Shown here: one piece after another, positions 43,184 through 52,365 of the stretch
How positions within the stretch are numbered: the stretch's first letter is position 1
Layout: each line of letters opens with the position of its first letter
Origin: Streptomyces sp. Mut1
Lineage (GTDB): Bacteria > Actinomycetota > Actinomycetes > Streptomycetales > Streptomycetaceae
Reading direction: 5' to 3'
Assembly (NCBI RefSeq): GCF_030719295.1
Contig: NZ_CP120997.1
Coordinates: 1 to 64,000 of the forward strand
DNA: 64,000 nt
Position numbers and translations under genes: made by a program
Notes under the pieces: model-generated
The model's database searches: none
Told to the model about the DNA's origin: nothing
Seen by the model: the letters and a program-made list of their open reading frames with translations, nothing else

Positions 43184-43660
43184 CTAGACGGAGGCGTCGA
43201 TCTCCGACCCGCCCGTTTCAAGGACCTGGAGGCGTTCGTGGAGAGCCGCCAGCGCCTCCGTAGCCTGCTCAATCGCCGCCCGGTGCTCAGGACCGAGCCC
43301 GTCCAGGGCCTCCCGGATCGGCGCCGCCCAGCTCTCCGCGATGGCCTCGTGCTCCGCACGCCCGGCTGCGGTGGACTTGACCCGCGTGACGCGACGATCC
43401 TCGGGACTGGACTCCTTGACGACGAAGCCGCGGCCGACCAGGACGCGGATCGCCGCGCTCACGTTGGGCTGGCGCAGCCCCAGCGCCTGGGCCAGCTCGC
43501 CGACGGTGGATCCCGGCGCGTCGATGACCTGCTTGAGCAGGGCCAGTTCGGTGGTGGGGATCGGGCCGACGCCCGCGCGCTCGGGTGACCGTCGGTGGAC
43601 GGTCCACCCGAGCTCACGCAGGACGTCGGCCAACTCGCGTCGGCGAGAGGGAAGGCTCAT
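43184..43660 (-). CDS. MarR-family regulator
   Basis: 158 aa from ATG 43660. Winged helix: PTTELALLKQVIDAPGSTVG, ELAQALGLRQPNVSAAIRVL and wing SSPEDRRVTRVKSTAAG, the classic MarR 'DxRxxxvxLT' type. It follows the FAD monooxygenase gene in the same direction, 41 bases apart, so both are likely one transcript. It probably represses that operon in response to its substrate. Confidence 0.85.
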   Translation of the reverse strand: MSLPSRRRELADVLRELGWTVHRRSPERAGVGPIPTTELALLKQVIDAPGSTVGELAQALGLRQPNVSAAIRVLVGRGFVVKESSPEDRRVTRVKSTAAGRAEHEAIAESWAAPIREALDGLGPEHRAAIEQATEALAALHERLQVLETGGSEIDASV

Positions 43661-43701
43661 CCCGCTTATCTTAATGGGCCCGCCTCGCGTGTGAGTACGG
43701 C

Positions 43702-44835
43702 TCAGAGGGGCTGAGCCATGACCTCCAGGACGTGATCGGTGGCGGCCACGTTGTCGAAGCCCGGCTTGCGTCCCATCTCCCACTCCGCGATGTCGAGCGA
43801 GGTGTCGACGACGAGCTTGCAGCGCTCGAAGCGGCGGTCGGTGTACTCCGCGAAGGCCTCCTCAAGGTCGTCATGCTCGGCGAGGCAGTCGGCGAGCACG
43901 ACGCCGTCCTCGATCGCCTGAGCGGCTCCCTGGCCGAGGTGCGGCGTGATCGCGTGGACGGCGTCGCCCATCAGGACGATGCGGCCCTTGTGCCACGGGG
44001 CGTCCACAATCAGGGACTCCTCCGGCCGCAGCACGATGTCGCAGTCGTCGGTGACGAACTCTTCGCGGATGCGGCCCATGAAACCGCCGAACGGCGCGAG
44101 GTACTCGCGCAGCTTCTCGCTGCTGTCCAGGCCCGAGTCCGGCTCCTGCTTCTCCATGCGGGCGTTGTAGAAGAGGTAGGCCAGGTCCTTGCCGATCGGG
44201 ACGAGACCGGCCATGCCCTCGGGGCCGGCCTGCAGGATGATGCTGTCGATCTCGGGCAGGAGCGGGATGTTGACACGGTAGGCCGACTGTCCGATGTAGT
44301 AGGGCGCGACCTCGCCCTCGACGACGTGGCCGCGGGTCCTGGAGTAGACGCCGTCGGCACCGACGACGATGTCGAAGCGGCGGGTGGACCCATCGGTGAA
44401 GCCGACGTCGACACCGTCGCCGTCGTCCTTGAGCTCCGTGAAGGTGGTCGAGTACCGGATGGTCACGCCCGCCGCGACGGCGTGCGAGGTCAGGATCTCG
44501 TGCAGTTTGGGCCGGGTGAGGCCGTTCATCGGGGGCAGGTCGACACCGGGGACGGGCGTGCCCGGCATCTCCTTGATGAAGGTGCCGTCGGTCGAGTAGA
44601 GCCCGCCCCAGCGCTTGGCCGGGTAGCCGGCCGCGACGCAGTCCTGGGCGACACCGATCATGTCGAGCGCGCGCAGAGCGTTCATCGGCTGAATGATGCC
44701 GACACCGTAGACGGACGAGTGGACGTCGGAATGGAGCTCGACAACCGTCGTGTCGTAGCCCATCTTCTGGACGGCAATAGCGGTCGACAGACCACCAATG
44801 CCACCACCGACAATCAAGATCGAACCTCGACTCAT
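43702..44835 (-). CDS. FAD-dependent monooxygenase, copy 2
   Basis: 377 aa. I prefer ATG 44835 over 44841 because GAAGGG lies eight bases before it and only two before the first. FAD fold VGGGIGGLSTAIAVQ, DG motif VVGADGVYSRTR and LMGDAVHAITPHLGQGAAQA are intact. Relatives include 3-hydroxybenzoate/salicylate-type hydroxylases. Controlled separately from copy 1 by its own promoter and MarR protein, it may prepare another substrate for the same pathway. Confidence 0.88.
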   Translation of the reverse strand: MSRGSILIVGGGIGGLSTAIAVQKMGYDTTVVELHSDVHSSVYGVGIIQPMNALRALDMIGVAQDCVAAGYPAKRWGGLYSTDGTFIKEMPGTPVPGVDLPPMNGLTRPKLHEILTSHAVAAGVTIRYSTTFTELKDDGDGVDVGFTDGSTRRFDIVVGADGVYSRTRGHVVEGEVAPYYIGQSAYRVNIPLLPEIDSIILQAGPEGMAGLVPIGKDLAYLFYNARMEKQEPDSGLDSSEKLREYLAPFGGFMGRIREEFVTDDCDIVLRPEESLIVDAPWHKGRIVLMGDAVHAITPHLGQGAAQAIEDGVVLADCLAEHDDLEEAFAEYTDRRFERCKLVVDTSLDIAEWEMGRKPGFDNVAATDHVLEVMAQPL

Positions 44836-44901
44836 AGCCATTTCCCTTCGGCTCCGCGGTGTAACCCGCGGTCGGGTGCACTGTGGCGTGCACTAGAAGG
44901 A

Positions 44902-44931
44902 AAGATACGAAGTCATATATATGTTGGTCAA
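44902..44931 (-). promoter_or_regulatory. promoter of the monooxygenase-MarR unit with operator-like palindrome
   Basis: On the minus strand TTGACC (44931-44926) and TATCTT (44907-44902) stand 18 bases apart, like a housekeeping-sigma promoter. The spacer holds the palindrome CATATATATG (44914-44923), a strikingly A/T-rich stretch for this genome and a likely MarR site. Confidence 0.55.
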
Positions 44932-44980
44932 TGGTTCTGGCGGATGGATTTAGGTGATGTGCCGCGCCTACGACGGCTCC

Positions 44981-45559
44981 TCAGCCCTGGTCCGTGTGGT
45001 CCGCTGTGGGGGGAAGCAGTGGGAACAGTCGAGTGATGAGGGCCACCGGTCGAGCGCCATCGGGCCGGGCCAGGGTGCGTTGTTCGCGGTCCTGGTAGGG
45101 GGCGAGCGCCCGTCGGATCACGCTCGCGACCCGGTGCACCTCTTCCGGTGTCAGGTAGGCGACAGCGCTGAAGGCTTCGTCGAGGCGCCATTCGGACGGC
45201 GCTTCGTCTCGCTGAGTCAGCCATCGCTGCCAGCTCTCGTCCTCCAGCCCGCGGGCCAAGTCGCCGAACCGCTCTTCGACGGGACCGTCGACATCGGGGG
45301 CCTGCTGCCTCAAACGCCAGGGACGTGCGCGGCCTCCGCTGTGGGGGGCCTCTTCGATGTATCCGTGACGTGCGAGTTGCCGTAGATGGAATGAGCAGAG
45401 GCCGGAGCTGTAGCCCAGTTGAGAGGCGGCCTCGGTCGCCGTGACCGCGCCTGCTTCGGCGAGCAGGTCCAGCAAGGCGGTGCGGACCTCATGCTCGCGC
45501 AATTCCTGGCCCGTGCCGGCTGCCTGGTCATCAGGGGCGTTGACATCATCTTCAGTCAC
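44981..45559 (-). CDS. ArsR-like winged-helix regulator
   Basis: 192 aa from GTG 45559. Helix-turn-helix: EVRTALLDLLAEAGAVTATE, ASQLGYSSGLCSFHLRQLAR and wing GRARPWRL. The remaining 115 residues form a helical C-terminal domain. The GTG overlaps one of two operator-like repeats, so the mRNA may be leaderless or the true start may differ. Divergent from peptide deformylase; probably self-regulating and controlling that gene. Confidence 0.78.
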   Translation of the reverse strand: MTEDDVNAPDDQAAGTGQELREHEVRTALLDLLAEAGAVTATEAASQLGYSSGLCSFHLRQLARHGYIEEAPHSGGRARPWRLRQQAPDVDGPVEERFGDLARGLEDESWQRWLTQRDEAPSEWRLDEAFSAVAYLTPEEVHRVASVIRRALAPYQDREQRTLARPDGARPVALITRLFPLLPPTADHTDQG

Positions 45560-45585
45560 TTTGCAAAGTCTGCTACTTTGCAAAG
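45558..45585. promoter_or_regulatory. two identical operator repeats
   Basis: ACTTTGCAAAG occurs at 45558-45568 and 45575-45585, 17 bases apart; each contains the palindrome CTTTGCAAAG. They lie between the regulator and the deformylase gene, the first overlapping the regulator start codon. Confidence 0.7.
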
Positions 45586-45669
45586 CGCTTGGCAAGCAGC
45601 AGTCCTGCCGAAGGCATCAGCCGCGGTGACCTCCGCGGCGTTTGTGGCGTATGCAAAAGGGAGACAGCC

Positions 45670-46332
45670 ATGTCTGTTCGTCACGAGCGGTCCCGTGCCG
45701 TCGACAGACGAGTCCGTGTCCAGGGCCGCGCAGTGGACACGTATCCGGCTCTGCCGCCTGAGGCGGAACGGGGTTCAGTTCGCAGGGTCACGGTGGTGGG
45801 CGAGGAGGTACTGAGTCATCCGTGCCGGGAGGTGACCGAGTTCGGGACTCCGGAGTTGTCGGCGTTGATCGACGACATGTTCCTGACGATGCACGTCGCC
45901 GACGGCGCCGGTCTGGCCGCCAACCAGGTTGGCGTCGACCTGCGGCTGTTCGTGTATGACTGCCCGGACGACCATGGAATCCGGCATGTCGGTCACATCA
46001 TCAACCCCGTCCTGGACCTGCCCGATCCGAGGAGTCGGCGGCTTGTCGACGAATTCGAGGGCTGCCTGTCCGTGCCCGGTGCCACCATGGCGGTCCCCCG
46101 CACCGATCGCGCTGTCACTCGTGGGTTCGACCAGGACGGCAACCCTCTCGTCATCGAGGGGACGGGTTACTTCGCCCGGTGTCTGCAGCATGAGACCGAT
46201 CACCTCGTCGGCCACACGTATCTTGACCGGCTCTCGAAGCGGGACCGCAAGGAGGCGTTGCGGCAGATGGAAGCCCTCCGTGATGACGTCTTCGCCCGAC
46301 GCGCGATCAAGGCCACCCGCCTGGGCCGATGA
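45670..46332 (+). CDS. def: peptide deformylase
   Basis: 220 aa from ATG 45670 (AGGGAGA upstream). All three motifs are present: GAGLAANQVG, EGCLSVP (metal Cys) and QHETDH (two metal His and catalytic Glu). It removes the formyl group from new proteins. The N-terminal extension of about 35 residues before the core (DRRVRVQGRAVDTYPALPPE) is longer than in the E. coli enzyme. Being under its own regulator, it is probably an extra, inducible copy rather than the housekeeping one. Confidence 0.92.
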   Translation: MSVRHERSRAVDRRVRVQGRAVDTYPALPPEAERGSVRRVTVVGEEVLSHPCREVTEFGTPELSALIDDMFLTMHVADGAGLAANQVGVDLRLFVYDCPDDHGIRHVGHIINPVLDLPDPRSRRLVDEFEGCLSVPGATMAVPRTDRAVTRGFDQDGNPLVIEGTGYFARCLQHETDHLVGHTYLDRLSKRDRKEALRQMEALRDDVFARRAIKATRLGR

Positions 46333-46546
46333 GACGCTTGACGGCAGCGGCGAGGCGGCCTTACCGCTCCTCGGCGACCTCGTGGAGCGCGGCGAGGGAG
46401 AGGGAGAATGTGCGGCGAGGCTTCTCCAGCGCGGCCGGTCACTCCGCTCGAAGGCCGGCACCCGCTGGCCGGGTCGTCCGGGTGGCGAAGACGGAGTGCG
46501 GGGCTTGGGCGGAGGCCCGACCTGACCCGTCGTACGCGAGTTGGCC

Positions 46547-46984
46547 TCACGGCAGGTCGCGGCGGCCCAGCCAGGCCGGCCGTACCGGCACCCCGTCCGC
46601 GTCCAGCTCGGGCTCCCGCTCCGCCGGTGCGGGAGCGGGCGGGGGTGCCTCGGGTACGGGCTCCGGGGGCGCCTCGACCACGGGTTCGGGGGCCTTCGGC
46701 GCCGCCGAGTCCTCCAGTAGTTCCGCCACCGTGAACCGGGTGATGAACGACTGCCAGGCCCCGTCCACGACGAGCAGGCATCCGTCGCCGACCCGCAGGA
46801 GTCGACGGCGCTTGGGGCTGAGGGGGTGGGTCGGTGAGTAGCGCCGCGCCTGTCGCTCCAGCTCCGCGAGCGCCTCCTCCCGGGACCCCGTGACGTGACC
46901 CACCACCTGGGCCTCCGTGTGCTTGCGCTCCCCGGTGCCCACGGTCGTCTCAACGACCAGGCCCCACACGCCCGTTTCGCTCAC
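46547..46984 (-). CDS. conserved hypothetical protein
   Basis: 145 aa from GTG 46984. A beta-rich N-terminal half (ETGVWGLVVETTVGTGERKH; LLRVGDGCLLVVDGAWQSFI) is followed by a proline/glutamate linker (APEPVVEAPPEPVPEAPPPA) and a short end. It looks like a small one-domain protein common in Streptomyces. No function is recognised and no partner gene is evident. Confidence 0.65.
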   Translation of the reverse strand: MSETGVWGLVVETTVGTGERKHTEAQVVGHVTGSREEALAELERQARRYSPTHPLSPKRRRLLRVGDGCLLVVDGAWQSFITRFTVAELLEDSAAPKAPEPVVEAPPEPVPEAPPPAPAPAEREPELDADGVPVRPAWLGRRDLP

Positions 46985-47654
46985 CGCGTCACCGGCGTGA
47001 CGAACCGGGCCGTCGGATCATCCGCGGTTCGCCTCGGCGCGGCCTCGTACGAGCTGAGTTTGCCGGGGAAGTGGTGGTGGACCAGTGGGCGTGAGATGCC
47101 CGCGGTCGACGCTGTCCCGTCGGTGTGGACCCTGTCGGGCGAGCGGCGGCTGAGCGGGGCGAGCGCGACGCCGGTCAGCTGCCGACGACACTCCTCGACG
47201 CCCGTTCTGCGGCCCACCCCTGTAGTCATACGAACACCTTACCGATCGACTCCAGCCTGCGAGCGGGCCGGACCAGGCATCGGCGCACGCCTGTTGAGCG
47301 CCGGCGCCCTCGGGGCTGGGGCACCCGCCCGTAGGCGTGCGGGGTGGTCGTAAGGCCCCGGCAACGGGCTGATGGTCACCGCCGACGCCCACGTCTACTC
47401 CACCGATTCAACCGAAGCAGTACCGCGCTGGACCATCCCGACGTACGAACCCGACCTATGAACCACATCCCGCCGTGAAGGGTGCCCAGGGAACCCAGTT
47501 GAGCCGGACGGTTCAGCCCGGCACACTCGCCCGATGAGCCACAGCACACAACCGGGCCACGGGGACGGGCCCCGGTACCGGGTTCGCACTGAGCACGTCG
47601 AAGCCGCTTTCCCGCCGAACTCCGTCGAGGCCCCAGCAGCAGCGTCAGCCTTCG
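46985..47654. other. 670-base stretch with only a TetR fragment
   Basis: On the minus strand at about 46997-47125 the frame reads TAGISRPLVHHHFPGKLSSYEAA, the end of a TetR helix-turn-helix, without start or C-terminal domain; it is a remnant. The rest has no supported gene. Confidence 0.5.
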
Positions 47655-49181
47655 GTGGGCGGTGACGTGCTGCCCTACGTCTATCAGGTCACCAAGTACG
47701 ATCCTGCCGACCGCGATCAGCACGGCCGGTACACCGGCGTCGAGCCTGCGACCAGTGACCACGGACCGGTCGAAACCGCATACCTCCAGGCCATCGTCGC
47801 CTTCGCCGAAGAATCCGGTGTCGAGCAGTTGTCCGTCCGTGAGCCAGAGATCGGCGGATTCGCCCACTTCGGCCTGGAGCCACCGATCGACGGCTACGGC
47901 CTGGCCGACGTATTTCCTGCGGGCCTCACCGGGTTCCACGACGGTGCCCTGGTACCAATGGCCGCCGGCCTGGAACTCGTCCGGGCCATGCTCCGCGACC
48001 ACGGCGCCTGGTGCCGGCTGGAGGCCGAGGGAGCATTCACCGTGCACGTCGGCTGGGACCAGTACCTCTACATCGGCAGCAGCCGCCCTTGCGAAGCGGC
48101 GCTGGCCCGCACCCGCTCGCTCGGGCTCTTCCCGGAACGCCTGCACGCGTCGCCGTACGACTTCGCCCCCGATGACCCACATCACCTACAGCGCCCGGCC
48201 GACGCCGACTTCTGGGCACGCCTGCGGTGGACGGTCAGCAGCCACCGCGCCACGTTCCTGGAGGAGACCTACGCCGGGAACGCCTCCCGCTGGCACCGCC
48301 TCACCCGCGACAACATCGAGGCAGTGCGCTCCCAGCTGGCCCCTCGCGCCCAACTGGCCGTCTGGCCGGACCTGCTCACCGGCGTGGACGCGGCCATGGA
48401 CTCTCTGCCCGAGGAGGGGCTGGTGGAAATCCTCTGGGAGGACGAGGACGGGTGGATCACCAGCATGGTCGTGGACGAGACCCGATTCGAGGCAGCGGCC
48501 TCCCGGATCACCGGCGCGCGTGCCGCCGGCGTCGTATCCCTGGCCACCGATGAGCGGCATCCGCTGTTCACCGCTGTACTGCCCGACAGCGACGGCGTTC
48601 TCCGTGCACGCCGGCAGACCGAACCAACGCCCAGCGACCGGGACTGGGCGTTCCTGAAGACCCTGCGGCGCGGCCAGGTCGTCACCGGCACGGTCACACT
48701 CATCGCCGACTTCGGCGTCACGTTCGTGGACATCGGCGGCTTCACCGCGATGATCAACATTCCGGAACTGTCCTGGCATCCGATCAACTACCCGTCCGAC
48801 GTCGTCAGCGTCGGCCAGGAGATCACAGCCGAGGTACTCGACGTCGACATGGTCCGGGAACGAGTGCCGCTTTCGCTCCGAGCGCTGCAGGAAGACCCGT
48901 GGCCGCGGATCGCACAGCGAATCGGGCGGGTGGTCACCGGGCCGGTCACCCGGATCGTCCCGTTCGGCGTCTTCGTCCGCGTCGAAGACCGGGAGGACGG
49001 CTTCGAGGGGCTGGTGCACAACAGCGAGCTGAATGAGTCGTCCGAGAAGGGCATCGAGGTCGGTGACGCCCTCACTGTGAAGATCATTGGGGTCGATATA
49101 GCGCGCCGCCGCATTGCCTTGTCGCAGGTCCAGGCCCGGACCACCCTGCGTCAGGGCGGCAGTGGGGACGGATCGGTATGA
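47655..49181 (+). CDS. protein with two C-terminal S1 RNA-binding domains
   Basis: 508 aa (GTG 47655; GTG 47667 is also possible). Residues 1-325 are an unrecognised region (YVYQVTKYDPADRDQHGRYT; RATFLEETYAGNASRWHRLT). Two S1 domains follow: LRRGQVVTGTVTLIADFGVT about 338-410 and GRVVTGPVTRIVPFGVFVRV about 425-495, each ending in the usual 'ARRRIALS'-like strand. S1 domains bind single-stranded RNA. The large N-terminal part recurs in Streptomyces S1 proteins, but its role is unknown. Probably cytosolic, acting on RNA or the ribosome. Confidence 0.8.
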   Translation: MGGDVLPYVYQVTKYDPADRDQHGRYTGVEPATSDHGPVETAYLQAIVAFAEESGVEQLSVREPEIGGFAHFGLEPPIDGYGLADVFPAGLTGFHDGALVPMAAGLELVRAMLRDHGAWCRLEAEGAFTVHVGWDQYLYIGSSRPCEAALARTRSLGLFPERLHASPYDFAPDDPHHLQRPADADFWARLRWTVSSHRATFLEETYAGNASRWHRLTRDNIEAVRSQLAPRAQLAVWPDLLTGVDAAMDSLPEEGLVEILWEDEDGWITSMVVDETRFEAAASRITGARAAGVVSLATDERHPLFTAVLPDSDGVLRARRQTEPTPSDRDWAFLKTLRRGQVVTGTVTLIADFGVTFVDIGGFTAMINIPELSWHPINYPSDVVSVGQEITAEVLDVDMVRERVPLSLRALQEDPWPRIAQRIGRVVTGPVTRIVPFGVFVRVEDREDGFEGLVHNSELNESSEKGIEVGDALTVKIIGVDIARRRIALSQVQARTTLRQGGSGDGSV

Positions 49182-49360
49182 GGAGGCCAGGAGGCCGAGC
49201 CCGACGGGGCATGGCCGCGCTTCCGGCGGCCCGGGCGTTTTCCGAGATCCGCCATCCGGCCGGAGGCGCACCGCACCTGGCGCAGGACGCGAGGGCCGGT
49301 CGCAGACCGGGCATCCCGTCGCGGACGAGATGCCCGGTGTGCGGACACGGGAAGGGGTCG

Positions 49361-50011
49361 TCAGCTGGTCCAGAGGACGGGGCTGCCGCTGTAGCCGTCG
49401 CCCTCCTCGAACGAGGCGACCGCGATGGGATCGGTCTTCGTGGCACTGAGCGAGCAGGTCTCGTACGAGGCGCCCTTGGTGCTGAAGTCGCGGGGGGCCG
49501 TCTCGTTGTCGCACTTGCCCGGAAGGTCGCCGATCAGAATGACGCCGGTGGGCCGGCCGCCTTCCAGCTTGCCGCGCAGCCTCAGCGATGAGTAGGACAG
49601 GTCGGTGCCGCCGACGTTCTCCACCTTCATCCGGATGTAGTAGGGCGTCATGCCCTTCGCCTTGTCACCGAATGGGGCCATGTCGGCCTCGGCACCCTTC
49701 TCGATCGCCGTGACCGTCACGGCGATGGTGCCCTTCTTCTCGGTCCCGTACTTGAACGGCAGGACCGCTCGGTCACCGATCTTGAACTTCGTGCCCGGTG
49801 CGGCGACGTCACCACTGGGTGCGGCGGAAGCTTCGTCGCTCGGGTCTGCGGACGGGCTCTCGCTGCTCGGGTCGGACGAGGCCGGGGCGGAGGCGGAGGC
49901 CGAGGGCGAGTCCTGCGCCGACGCAGAGTCCTCGCCGTCGTTGCAGGCCGTGAGCCCGAGGCCCAGGGTGGTGAGGGCAGCCGCGAAGACTATGCGTCGC
50001 ATGTGTGTCAT
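49361..50011 (-). CDS. lipoprotein with DUF4352-like domain
   Basis: 216 aa from ATG 50011. Signal peptide MTHMRRIVFAAALTTLGLG with lipobox GLTAC, then a 45-residue Ser/Ala/Asp/Pro-rich linker. The mature domain (KFKIGDRAVLPFKYGTEKKG; TPYYIRMKVENVGGTDLSYS) is an immunoglobulin-like beta fold of the DUF4352/telomeric-repeat type, with two cysteines (KCDNE, ETCSL) likely bonded. Surface-anchored, function unknown; stands alone. Confidence 0.82.
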   Translation of the reverse strand: MTHMRRIVFAAALTTLGLGLTACNDGEDSASAQDSPSASASAPASSDPSSESPSADPSDEASAAPSGDVAAPGTKFKIGDRAVLPFKYGTEKKGTIAVTVTAIEKGAEADMAPFGDKAKGMTPYYIRMKVENVGGTDLSYSSLRLRGKLEGGRPTGVILIGDLPGKCDNETAPRDFSTKGASYETCSLSATKTDPIAVASFEEGDGYSGSPVLWTS

Positions 50012-50450
50012 TTTTACCTAACTTGCGGTGGGGGCTGCGCGGTGCGACAGCCGGAACGTGCAACAACTGGACGAGACGTCCGGCCGTACGACCGGACGCG
50101 CCGGAGCGACACGGCGACGGCAGCGCGTCAACGAGGCGCGCCGTGACGCCCATCTCAGACTGAGGCAGGAATGACACAGACTCGTCGCAGACAAGGCACA
50201 GCCGTGCGACTCTCCGGGAGGACGCGAAGCCCGGTTCGGTCCCCGCTGCTCATGTAGTGCGGGCGGGCGAGGATCTGCTCCGAGCGGGGGGGCCGCCATG
50301 CGTGGTGGGTCTGACGGTTGGCCGTTCGGCCCAGTGATCGTCGATCCGCCGGGGCGAGTTCGAAAGGCGCCGGGCTGCGGGGCGCCTGACGGATACCGGA
50401 TGCCGGGTCGTAGAGTCAGATGCTGGTCTTGTGGCCTCAGTCGTGCGTGA
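50012..50450. other. 439-base gap
   Basis: Frames here are Arg/Pro-rich shadows without ribosome sites. It must hold the promoter of the lipoprotein gene; nothing else is recognised. Confidence 0.5.
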
Positions 50451-51053
50451 TCACTTCTCGGGGTGGGGCCAGGTCGCCACCAGTGCTTGGTGGTCCGGGA
50501 AGCGGGGGCCGGGGACTGTTTCCCGGGTGGGTTCGCCGTTGAGCCAGCACACCTGCTCGGGGGCTCCGTCGCCGGTGTCGAAGAGGCAGCACACTCCGCC
50601 GCCGGCAGCGGTGAGGTCGGTGAACGCCTTCCTGATGGTGGTCGACCGCGCGAACAAGCGGCTCATCTCCGATGTCGCTGCCCAGCACTCCATCGACGCG
50701 TAGTCGGGGTGCAGTCGCGACTCGAAGCGGATCGTCACGTAGATGTACCCGACCTGGATGCGTCGGGTCGGCTCGGGTTCAGGGCCGTCTGTCCGCGCGT
50801 ACTCACGCAGTGCGTCATCGACGTCGAACATGAGGGTCGTGTCGAGGTCGAGGTTGCCGCTCGTGGAGCAGTCGACCGGGTCGCTCGTGAAGTTCGACGT
50901 GAACGGGAGGGCGAGCCGGTCGCCGTCGGGCAGGGTGATCTCAAGCGGTGGCGGCACGGCACGGGCCGGTGGCGCCAGTTCCGCCAGACTTGCCAGAGCC
51001 CCGGCGATGTTCCGAGGGCGTAGATAGATGTCGTAGCCGTAGATCAGGCCCAT
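50451..51053 (-). CDS. conserved hypothetical protein
   Basis: 200 aa from ATG 51053, preceded by GGGGAGG and an unusual run of eight A. It opens with GLIYGYDIYLRPRNIAGALA and continues with beta strands (PLEITLPDGDRLALPFTSNF; RIQVGYIYVTIRFESRLHPD). The C-terminal part contains a paired-Cys stretch, GGGVCCLFDTGDG. It resembles a widespread Streptomyces family without known function. The next gene upstream, the LacI regulator, ends 59 bases away. Confidence 0.68.
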   Translation of the reverse strand: MGLIYGYDIYLRPRNIAGALASLAELAPPARAVPPPLEITLPDGDRLALPFTSNFTSDPVDCSTSGNLDLDTTLMFDVDDALREYARTDGPEPEPTRRIQVGYIYVTIRFESRLHPDYASMECWAATSEMSRLFARSTTIRKAFTDLTAAGGGVCCLFDTGDGAPEQVCWLNGEPTRETVPGPRFPDHQALVATWPHPEK

Positions 51054-51111
51054 TTTTTTTCCTCCCCGTTTCCGGTCGAGTTCGCTGCCGCACTGGAGGG
51101 CGGCTGCCGGC

Positions 51112-52152
51112 TCAGGTTCGGCGGGGTCGTGAGGCGACGAGGCTGGATCTGCGGACCACCAGTTCGGGTTGGAGTACCACCCTGCGGTGCTCGTGCGCGT
51201 CGCCATCCGTCTCCTCCAGCAGCAGTTCCGCGGCGAGCGTGCCCATCGCCACCGCCGGCTGCCGGACCGAGGTGAGTGGAACAGCCGCCGCGGCAGCGAA
51301 TTCGATGTCGTCGTATCCCACGATCGCGATGTCCTCGGGAACGCTCAGGCCCGCCGAGTACATCGCCTGGAGTACACCCAGTGCCAGCAGGTCGTTCGCG
51401 CAGAACACCGCTGTCGGCCGGTGTGCGAGGCCCAGGAGCCTGGCGCCCGCGTCGCGGCCGGCGGAGACATCGAGCCGCTCGGTGGTCACCTCCCGCAGGG
51501 CGTCGGGGGTGTGGCCGGCCTCGCGCAGCGCGTGGAGTGCCCCGGTGCGCCGGTCCCTGACCTGGCTCAGTGTCCTCGGGCCGCTGACGTACGCGATCGA
51601 GGTGTGTCCGGCCTCCAGGAGGTGGCGCACGGCGAGGGTGCCGCCCTGTACGTCGTCCACCGAGACGGAGCAGGTGTCGGGGTCGTCCCCCACCCGGTCC
51701 ACGAGTACGAAGGGGATGCCGGAGCGGCGGAAGGTCTCGATGTTGCGTCCGCTGGCGTCGGCCGGTGTCAGGAGGACCCCGCGGACCCGCTGCTCGGCGA
51801 AGAGGGAGAGGTATTCCGCCTCGTCACTCTGATTCTGTGCGCTGTTGCAGACCATGACGCCGAGCCCTTTGTCCCGTGCGGTGCGCTCGGCGCCGCGGGC
51901 GACGTCCACGAAGAAGGGGTTGCCCATGTCGAGGACGATCAGGCCCATGATGCGGCTCTCGCCGGCCCGTAGCTGACGTGCCGATTCGCTGCGTACGTAG
52001 CCGAGTTGCTCGATGGCGGACAGCACTTTGTTCCGCGTCTCGGTGCCGACCCTGTCGGGGCGGTTGATCACGTTGGAGACTGTGCCGACGGACACACCGG
52101 CCGTCCGCGCCACATCCTTGATTCCAACCGTCCGAGATACCGAGCGGGACAT
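51112..52152 (-). CDS. LacI-family regulator of the rhamnose locus
   Basis: 346 aa from ATG 52152. N-terminal helix-turn-helix GIKDVARTAGVSVGTVSNVI (10-29) with the hinge helix ARQLRAGES, then a sugar-binding core (IMGLIVLDMGNPFFVDVARG; VFCANDLLALGVLQAMYSAG). It lies at the end of the transporter gene row, in the same direction. It probably binds the palindrome at 57445-57458 and releases it when rhamnose or a derivative is present. Confidence 0.88.
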   Translation of the reverse strand: MSRSVSRTVGIKDVARTAGVSVGTVSNVINRPDRVGTETRNKVLSAIEQLGYVRSESARQLRAGESRIMGLIVLDMGNPFFVDVARGAERTARDKGLGVMVCNSAQNQSDEAEYLSLFAEQRVRGVLLTPADASGRNIETFRRSGIPFVLVDRVGDDPDTCSVSVDDVQGGTLAVRHLLEAGHTSIAYVSGPRTLSQVRDRRTGALHALREAGHTPDALREVTTERLDVSAGRDAGARLLGLAHRPTAVFCANDLLALGVLQAMYSAGLSVPEDIAIVGYDDIEFAAAAAVPLTSVRQPAVAMGTLAAELLLEETDGDAHEHRRVVLQPELVVRRSSLVASRPRRT

Positions 52153-52365
52153 CAGTGATCTCCTCCTTGTGTGTCGAGCGCGACGGGGAGGAGCTGTGAC
52201 CGCTCCTCCCCGTCCTGCGGCTACCTTGCCATGCAGGCAGGGCGAGGCAGGGTGGGCAGGCGAGGTGAAGCACCTCGGTGAGCGGCGTCATCGCTTCGTC
52301 GGGGCGAGTGCGGGGCCGCATGCGCTGTTCCGGGCGGCCCCGCGTACGTACGTGCGGGTCGCGGG

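Noticed and set aside
47372..47458. 28-aa frame MVTADAHVYSTDSTEAVPRW
   Set aside because: Protein-like but very short, without a ribosome site or any relative that I recognise.
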